A program made the position numbers and the translations under genes. From Riptortus pedestris (Eukaryota; Arthropoda; Insecta; Hemiptera; Alydidae): a stretch of 64,000 nt of DNA. The notes under the pieces are model-generated. The model ran no database searches and was not told where the DNA came from. It was given only the letters and a program-made list of their open reading frames with translations. Of this stretch, positions 58,008 to 64,000 are shown piece by piece (position 1 is the first letter of the stretch; each line of letters opens with the position of its first letter). The DNA lies in NCBI GenBank assembly GCA_019009955.1, contig CM032231.1, positions 91,905,001 through 91,969,000 of the forward strand. The letters are read 5' to 3'.

Positions 58008-58130
58008 GAACGGACCTCATTTTCGTCATCTCCTGGGTAGGATCGATGGACATTTGAAGAAAATGTTTGACAATCGCGTCATGAGTACGACCTCAATAGC
58101 TGATTTCCTTTGAGGGAAATCTGCTAAAAT
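57514..58130 (-). repeat. Family H element, full length (3' module c)
   Basis: It starts AAAAAAGTTCGTCACGCAGG on + and ends GGGAAATCTGCTAAAA, with (TA)n at 57950-58001. A + strand frame across it (57754-58113) is not a gene. Confidence 0.9.
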
Positions 58131-60160
58131 GTTTTTGACCTGCTCTATTAGGAGACAGCTGTGCGTGGTGACAGAATGTCCAAACCAGATTGAAGTAATG
58201 ATTCTGCAATAGATCATTAGTCAGTGTGTATGTCCCATATGGGAAGCAGAGAAAGAAATTAAGGAATTCTATGCTTCTCTGACCAAGCCAGAACAAAGAA
58301 CATAGATGAAATGATAGGTTATTTAAACATCTCATTTAATACCAAAGATGAAGTTCCTTTATGACCGAAATCGTATAACTGGTTGTTAAGGTATTGAGAA
58401 GGACCATCTCAGTATTTCAATATTAATGGAGTTATTTATGGCAATAATTTTTTTCGGTTTTCAGTAAACTCACACTTCTAATAATGAGCTCTTTACTTTA
58501 ATCTACTGTACAACTTAATATATCGTGTTCAGGTTACGCTCTGATTGTTTTGTACTGGGTTCTCAGAAATCAAGTGATTGTAATGTGTATATGACATCAA
58601 TACTGAAAGAGTCATCCTTGCACGTTGGAAACCTGCTGCGGTTTTCCTCTCTTATGTTAATGAGGCTTAATTACACATCAAAAACACGAATCTTTCAATA
58701 GATGAATATATACATACCTAAGGCTGTTGGAACACGTGACCTTTCGTGAATGTATGGCGGTTGATTTGTGCTTTAGGTCTTATTCATGGCGACCCGTTGC
58801 CCTTCAGTACTTGATAATAACTTAAGCCTTGCCATATATTTTTTAAAGTCCTAGGAGAAGGAAAATCCTATTGAAGCCGCCAGGACCTCCTGTTAAATAA
58901 ATGGCTACTCCTCCGCTCCTGTTATGAACCCTGCCCTTAACCTCCCTTAGAATAACTGATGGCATAACTCTAATACATGTTACTGGAAAACTCATATTCA
59001 TACTAATTTTGACAGTATTCTAAAAGCCCCTGGACATTCAAGTGTAAAAAAAGCCGCCTTCTTGTACAGTGAAAATAATATAATTTATCAATATTATTTT
59101 ATAATTTGGTAACAGAGGGTAAGACAAAATTTTAAACGGACGTACAATAAAATTAATAAAAGGGAAACGAAGAAATAAATAGAATGAGAAGAAATTAATA
59201 CACTGAAAAATTACATACCTTTAATATTTCAGTGGTATACAAAGTTACTAGAGGATGTCAAATATTAAATAGGTAGGTGAGGAAGAGTTTAGGTAAAAAC
59301 ACAATACAATAAGACATTCTCATGATTTTATATTTCTTTCCATCAACGTCAACGTCACTGCTCTGGTCTTAATGGCTAGGCTGTGATGTATTTCTGGGTG
59401 GTTAGGTAATTGATGTAGTACCAAATAAATTATCTTGCATCTTTTATAATCTAATAAGTCACTCCATCAATGGAATGGTTAAAAATCCAATTTTCATTTA
59501 TTTTCATTATAACTAAATGTATACTCTTTACTCATTTGTTAGTAATGTTGTCATTTATGTCAACCTTATTGATTTAATCCATAATTGGTGGGATTACTCT
59601 CTTTTTTTTCCCCCTTTATAGAAGTTCATAAGCTAATTTTGTTTTTCTTGTAGTCTTAATCTTATCATTATATTTTCCTTGCTTCCACTAACATTGTAGT
59701 ACATGTATGTTATATAATTTAAACGGTGCATTCAGGAAGTAAAGAGTCATCGTGCATGGAAAGGTCACAAAGAAAACATGTAAAAATAAAGAGAAAGAAA
59801 TGTTATCTACTTGGTAAAAGAAACCATTCGAGATAGGAACGTATTTCAGCAACATGGTTGATTAGACATTGCTTGTCATCGAACATGTTTATTTGTTCCA
59901 ATCACGTCATCAAAGTGCTTTTTAGGTTGCATTAAAAAAAAAACAAAGTGTTGCTTCTGTCTAGAGCTGAGTCTTACACATATTTCATCCTCTAGCCCTA
60001 AGTTTAAAAGCACTCCCAGCACGCCAAAACATCCAAAGAAATAGAACTGTCACTATTTAGAATCGTCACATTGCACTTTAGGTTTTCCGTTCCAATCTGA
60101 TACATTATTTTTTCCCACTAAAGCAATAATAAATAATAAAAAATGAAGATTGTGTAATCC
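58131..60160. other. Unannotated stretch
   Basis: A moderately GC-rich patch at 58740-58970 is unrecognised. The rest is AT-rich with no repeat copies. It lies downstream of the candidate - strand terminal exon. Confidence 0.4.
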
Positions 60161-60163
60161 ACT

Positions 60164-60169
60164 TTTATT
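60164..60169 (-). terminator. AATAAA poly(A) signal
   Basis: AATAAA on the - strand lies about 70 nt beyond the TGA of the candidate terminal exon, the position expected for 3' end processing. Confidence 0.4.
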
Positions 60170-60239
60170 GGAGCTGGTATCCAACTAGGACTAGTGCATC
60201 AATCTCATATAATATTTGTATCCTTTCTTTTGGTTGGTG

Positions 60240-60477
60240 TCAGTTCTTGTAGTCTTTGCGCGAGCTGGGCACTTTTGAACATTGCTGTCCGCTGTTCCGA
60301 TCGGTGGCCACAGCTGGAACCAATTTACTATCGGCACCGTTATCACCATCAGCGTAGAGATGACGGTCATCAGGAACCTCAGCACACATGCAAAACACAC
60401 CATCTCGGTCTTTGCTCAATTTGGAAATATCAGTAAAATTCTTAAAATATGTAGTATGTGCAATGTTATGTGTTCTT
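60240..60477 (-). CDS. Candidate terminal coding exon, unidentified protein
   Basis: A GC-rich island on the - strand is preceded by a good acceptor (tacttattttcag|AAG at 60478). From there one frame is open for 78 codons to TGA (60242-60240). It includes FTDISKLSKDRDGVFCMC, then AEVPDDRHLYADGDNGAD, then ATDRNSGQQCSKVPSSRK and DYKN. Purine-N-pyrimidine codons predominate in this frame. A second - strand frame encodes a hydrophobic segment (FLMTVISTLMVITVPIVNWF) but is closed upstream by a TGA, so it does not fit that acceptor. The protein is not recognised. It would be convergent with the + strand exons at 48.4 and 53.9 kb. Confidence 0.4.
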
Positions 60478-60585
60478 CTGAAAATAAGTAAACCTTCTGT
60501 TGTATTTCATAAGTATTAAACATATGATTTGTCTCAAAGTTATGCTACTTCCTCCAATCGGCACAAGTTATCTACAGTTTTCGGG

Positions 60586-60762
60586 GGGGTCAAGTTAGCC
60601 ATGTGAGTTAAGGCGTTAGTCGTGAGTTCGATTCCCATCTAGGCAATATGAATTTATTTAGTGGCAAAATCATTAAATAAATAACAGCTCGAGTCCCACC
60701 CTAGCAATAAAAGAGTGATAACCAATCCCTATTAGCCTTAGTAGGACAAAGTGTATGTTAAT
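60586..60762 (+). repeat. Family S SINE, near full length with head deletion
   Basis: The head (AAGTTAGCCATGTGAGTTAAG) lacks the variable-arm segment and runs directly into GAGTTCGATTCCCATC. The body and a GTTAATAAA end are present. Confidence 0.8.
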
Positions 60763-60772
60763 AAAGTCAGTC

Positions 60773-61697
60773 ACGCAGGGGCTGCTTAAACTAAGCAGAT
60801 TTCCCTCCCCAAGTTTAACAATAGACAAATCTGCATACTGGTAACAAAACACCCCCGTGAAGATAAAGTGAAGAAATGCAATCGGTAATAAGAAATCTTT
60901 CGGATATTTCAGTAATTTCCAGACGACAAGCGTCTGAAATGTAAACAAACAGGTCTGCCACCTCTCACAGGAAAGAAACACCAATTACTGAAATATATCA
61001 GAATATAACATATTAGTTTTGTTGACATCTATTTACTATATCTAGTACTGTAACTTATAATGAATCAGAATAATTTTTACCTCAATCAATCAAATTTTAC
61101 TCCAAAAACTTAAGAAGGAGGGGGGGGGGGATCACCAGAATATATTTGCACTTATCTCGTATAATAAATGTCTCTTGAAAACAATATTTGGTATTTAAGC
61201 TTGGAATGATGTGGTTTATTACATAACCGAGTATTGTTTATGTAACATGAGTAGAAGTGGGGGTTTACTGAAGGCTGAAAACTGAAAAAATGCAAATATC
61301 TCGGTTAATATTCAAGATTGAGAATAAATGTATATAAGAATATTTATAGTACATTTAATTTAAGATTTGTTCTATACACTTTTTCGATCCGACTTATAGT
61401 AACAAAGATATTTCGAATTTTCAAAATTCTCCCCCTCTAAACCACCCCTACCCCCCGGTCCGATTTCGGTCGTTAACGAGCTTGATCTTTCTTTTTACAT
61501 AAAACGACTAAATATCGAGTTTGGTAACGATCAAACAAAAATTGCGACCGCTAGAGCGGTAACAGACAAATATATAAATAAATAGGTAGATAGTAGTTTT
61601 GAACGAACCTCATTTTCGTCATCTCCGAGGTAGGATCGATGGACATTTGAAGAAAAATTTCGAAAATTGACGACCTATTGAGGGAAATCTGCTAAAA
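60773..61697 (-). repeat. Family H element, longest copy (3' module b)
   Basis: It starts AGTCAGTCACGCAGGGGCTG on + within 12 bp of the preceding SINE and ends AGGGAAATCTGCTAAAA. It includes the b module, a G run (61119-61130), the a-like segment and the body. The core microsatellite is degenerate (TATATAAATAAATAGGTAGA). The 5' palindrome is partly deleted ('gacctattgagggaaatc'). Confidence 0.85.
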
Positions 61698-62151
61698 TAA
61701 AATATCTACAGGTAAAATTAGCTAGTGATAGTAGTCTAGGAAGTTTCCGAATAAGAGACTAACAATTAATGGGAGAACATTAGAAGATATCAATCATAGA
61801 TATAGATGATAAGAATATTTAACTTATTCCCATTCCCCAGGAGAATCTATTTCAAAAGCAGCAATTTTTCCGCCCCATGACACCGAAATACAGCAGGGAG
61901 CACCTCTAGCCTGACCTAATGATTTAGCACCAGTCTGTGAGTCTATGGCACTTAATTCCATTTCTAGTAATGCATTTTTATTACTAAATAATCTACTAAA
62001 CGATAAAGAATTTTAAACAATGAACTTTAATAATTAAGTTAGTTCCTAAAATAAGCTTATCTATTTACTTAAACTGTTATATATTGGGAAAACAGAATAA
62101 ATAAATAAATATAAACATTGATTCAACCTGCTACAAATAATTTAACTGTGG

Positions 62152-62154
<3 letters not shown>
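61698..62154. other. Unannotated stretch
   Basis: No gene or repeat was recognised. Confidence 0.4.

Positions 62155-62209
<55 letters not shown>
62155..62209. repeat. (TA)n microsatellite
   Basis: A TA run of about 55 bp with no family H sequence beside it. Confidence 0.9.
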
Positions 62210-62210
<1 letters not shown>

Positions 62211-62638
62211 CAGAGGGGCAAGACTGGAGAGTAGATTAAAATTGTAGTCTGCATACTCATACTGGCTAATAGTTTATCATTAGACAGCTTATGCAGACTA
62301 CCTAGGGATGGCAATCTAACAACTCGCCTTGAACTGGGCTTGAATCGAGTTTTTTTCTCCACTCATGCCTTTACTGGCATGAATTGAATTTTCCTCATGA
62401 TGCCTTTATTGCAGGATGGTCTGATGCAGAAGGCATAGGTAATCCACTGCATGTGTTTGTTACCCTCTTATTCCCTTATTCGGTCCCGTGAAAATCAGGT
62501 TTGCCTGTTCACGAGATCAATTACCAGGCGCAGCCTGTAAATTCAACATACACACACACACGTATATATCTGTGAGTGTGTGTGCCTGAGTTTGATTGAA
62601 CGCCCGTTTTCTTTAGCCAGTTTGTGACTAGATATACT

Positions 62639-62713
62639 ACTAAATAAATCCCTCCGCCCCGACGGGAATCGAACCTATTAGGCCAATGCCTTAACACCCA
62701 TTTCTAATTTGAG
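62639..62713 (-). repeat. Family S SINE head remnant
   Basis: 'aaataaatccctccgccccgacgggaatcgaacc' followed by 'aggccaatgccttaacaccc' corresponds to the head of the SINE with large deletions. The rest of 62210-63625 is unannotated. Confidence 0.45.
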
Positions 62714-63625
62714 CCACATTTTCTTCGATCGATATAGCATAAAGAACAATGTTTCATCTTTGCTCTTGTAATAAAAGTCTCCGAGTGCTTAAGAAAGATG
62801 ACGTTTTTTATTTGCAGCAAGTGAAGGAACGTTTTCTCTTAGAAAGGTCTCTTATGATTATTTCATTCTTAGTCACAATTTGTTAAGGGAGACATTTTTT
62901 TTGTATTGTTTAAGAGACCCTTTAAACCTCCGTAAAATATTCAGTCTTTAAGCGATGCCTAAAATATTCAGGACGACAATTTATTCTCAAGTTACGCGTT
63001 GCTCGTGTAATGGATAGCTTCATTTTCAAGTGAATGTCCTTCAATTTAAGAGATAACTTTTAGGCTCTTAAACACACGGAATTTGCAATGCCAATGAGTT
63101 AAATACATGAATTTTGTTTTCATAAATTAAAAAAAACGGAATATGCCACATGTACTTACTAAATATACAAATTAAAGCTAGCTGGTATGTATTTCCCACG
63201 ATTTAAAGAAAGGATCCAATAAAAGTTTTGGTTTGTTTGTTTGTTGGATTTTTGGCAAAAAACATCAGGGTCATCAATGCCCAACACACAGTTGACTGTA
63301 TTTGAGTTCCCTGTCCTTGGGAAATCGCAGACACATGCCCGCTAGGCATATTTATATATATAATGTTATTTATTTTTTTCCTCCATTTTTTATTTAATCT
63401 TTTTTCACTTATTTATATTTAATTTAATTTAACTTATTTATATTTTTGTTTAAACTCCCCCCTTCTTTTTCTTTCCTCTTTTTTTTAGCTAGGGGGGGGG
63501 GGTTCTAGGCCGTATGTCTTGAAACCTACGTACCGGTATCACAGGTGTTCAATTTAACTATTAAAAATAAAATAAATGAGACTAAAATAAATAAATAAAT
63601 ACTAAAGGGAAAAAAGAGACTATCA
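62714..63625. other. Unannotated stretch
   Basis: A TTTG repeat (63230-63245) and a G run (63494-63501) are visible. No gene was recognised. Confidence 0.4.
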
Positions 63626-63773
63626 ATATATATATATATATATATATAGTTATGAACGGACCTCATTTACGTCATCAACTAGGTAGGATCGATGGACATT
63701 TGAAGAAAAATTTCAAAAATTCCGTCATGAGTACTACCTCAATAGCTGATTTCCCTTAAGAGAAATCTGCTAA
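63626..63773 (-). repeat. Family H 5' end with microsatellite only
   Basis: (TA)n at 63626-63649, then the conserved 5' block and GAGAAATCTGCTAACA. The body and 3' half are missing, the reverse situation of 22740-23072. Confidence 0.85.
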
Positions 63774-63789
63774 CAAAGAAAGGGATTAG

Positions 63790-63990
63790 GGCTATTTAAA
63801 TAAAAAAAAAAAATAAAATAAAAAATAAAACTATTAAATAACAGAATTAAAATAAGCATTAAAATTTAAAACTTATTAATATTAAAATTATTAAAATAAC
63901 ATTGAAATTATAACTATGAAGATAAACATTAAAATTAATACCATTAAAATGAACATTGACATTAATACTCTTAAAATCAAAGCAAAAGAA
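63790..63990. repeat. Degenerate AT-rich tandem array
   Basis: Irregular units related to 'cattaaaattaata' recur about every 15-25 bp (for example 63856, 63899, 63929, 63948). It looks like a decayed minisatellite, and the window ends inside or just after it. Confidence 0.5.
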
Positions 63991-64000
63991 AAAAATCCGT

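Noticed and set aside
57754..58113. 119-codon + strand frame
   Set aside because: It lies wholly inside a family H element and crosses its TA microsatellite.
60194..60436. + strand frame opposite the candidate terminal exon
   Set aside because: It is open but ends in TAA with no poly(A) signal, and its phase does not join the upstream + strand exons. The - strand signals are better.
62415..62445. Short exon between 'ttattgcag' and 'ggtaatcc'
   Set aside because: The phase expected from the 53.9-kb exon gives a stop (GCATAG) within 24 nt.

Overview
This window looks like non-coding animal nuclear DNA, most likely from an arthropod and probably an insect. It is AT-rich, has no bacterial gene structure, and is crowded with microsatellites, SINEs, retroelement relics and non-autonomous DNA repeats. 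The best taxonomic clue is a mitochondrial fragment at about 9.83-10.54 kb. It encodes the ND4L/ND4 junction and reads correctly only with the invertebrate mitochondrial code (TGA=Trp, ATA=Met, AGA=Ser). I could not assign an order.

Two repeat families dominate. Family H is a non-autonomous, Helentron/DINE-1-like element, usually 0.3-0.95 kb. It has a palindromic 5' end, a central TA or TG microsatellite, a short sub-terminal inverted repeat and a 3' hairpin. I find more than 20 full or partial copies, about 11-12 kb in total by summing my spans. Family S is a tRNA-derived SINE with a class-II-tRNA-like head, a conserved body and a (TAA)n tail, in about 18 pieces. Smaller components are a Penelope-like element relic with a GIY-YIG domain (8.7-9.35 kb), two hairpin repeats with ribozyme-like cores (23.3-23.6 and 51.25-51.5 kb), an RTE-like tail repeat (34.0 and 50.0 kb), a decayed non-LTR reverse transcriptase (51.6 kb), two long fold-back repeats (5.8-6.07 and 29.6-29.7 kb), and a 12-unit minisatellite of about 75 bp (37.4-38.3 kb).

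Host coding sequence is sparse. Two short open exons with good splice signals lie on the + strand (48.36-48.52 and 53.90-53.97 kb) and are phase-compatible. A candidate terminal exon with a stop codon and an AATAAA signal lies on the - strand (60.16-60.48 kb), so it would be convergent with the + strand gene. A weaker - strand candidate exon lies at 7.80-7.93 kb. I recognise none of these proteins. The rest reads as intron or intergenic DNA.

The most unusual region is 9.47-10.88 kb. There a 0.7-kb mitochondrial fragment, still intact in the mitochondrial code, sits between TA microsatellites inside a 301-bp inverted repeat of about 99% identity. The second is 43.35-46.01 kb, where two family H copies plus about 90-100 bp of matching flanking DNA form the arms of a 2.66-kb inverted duplication around a 1.2-kb spacer.
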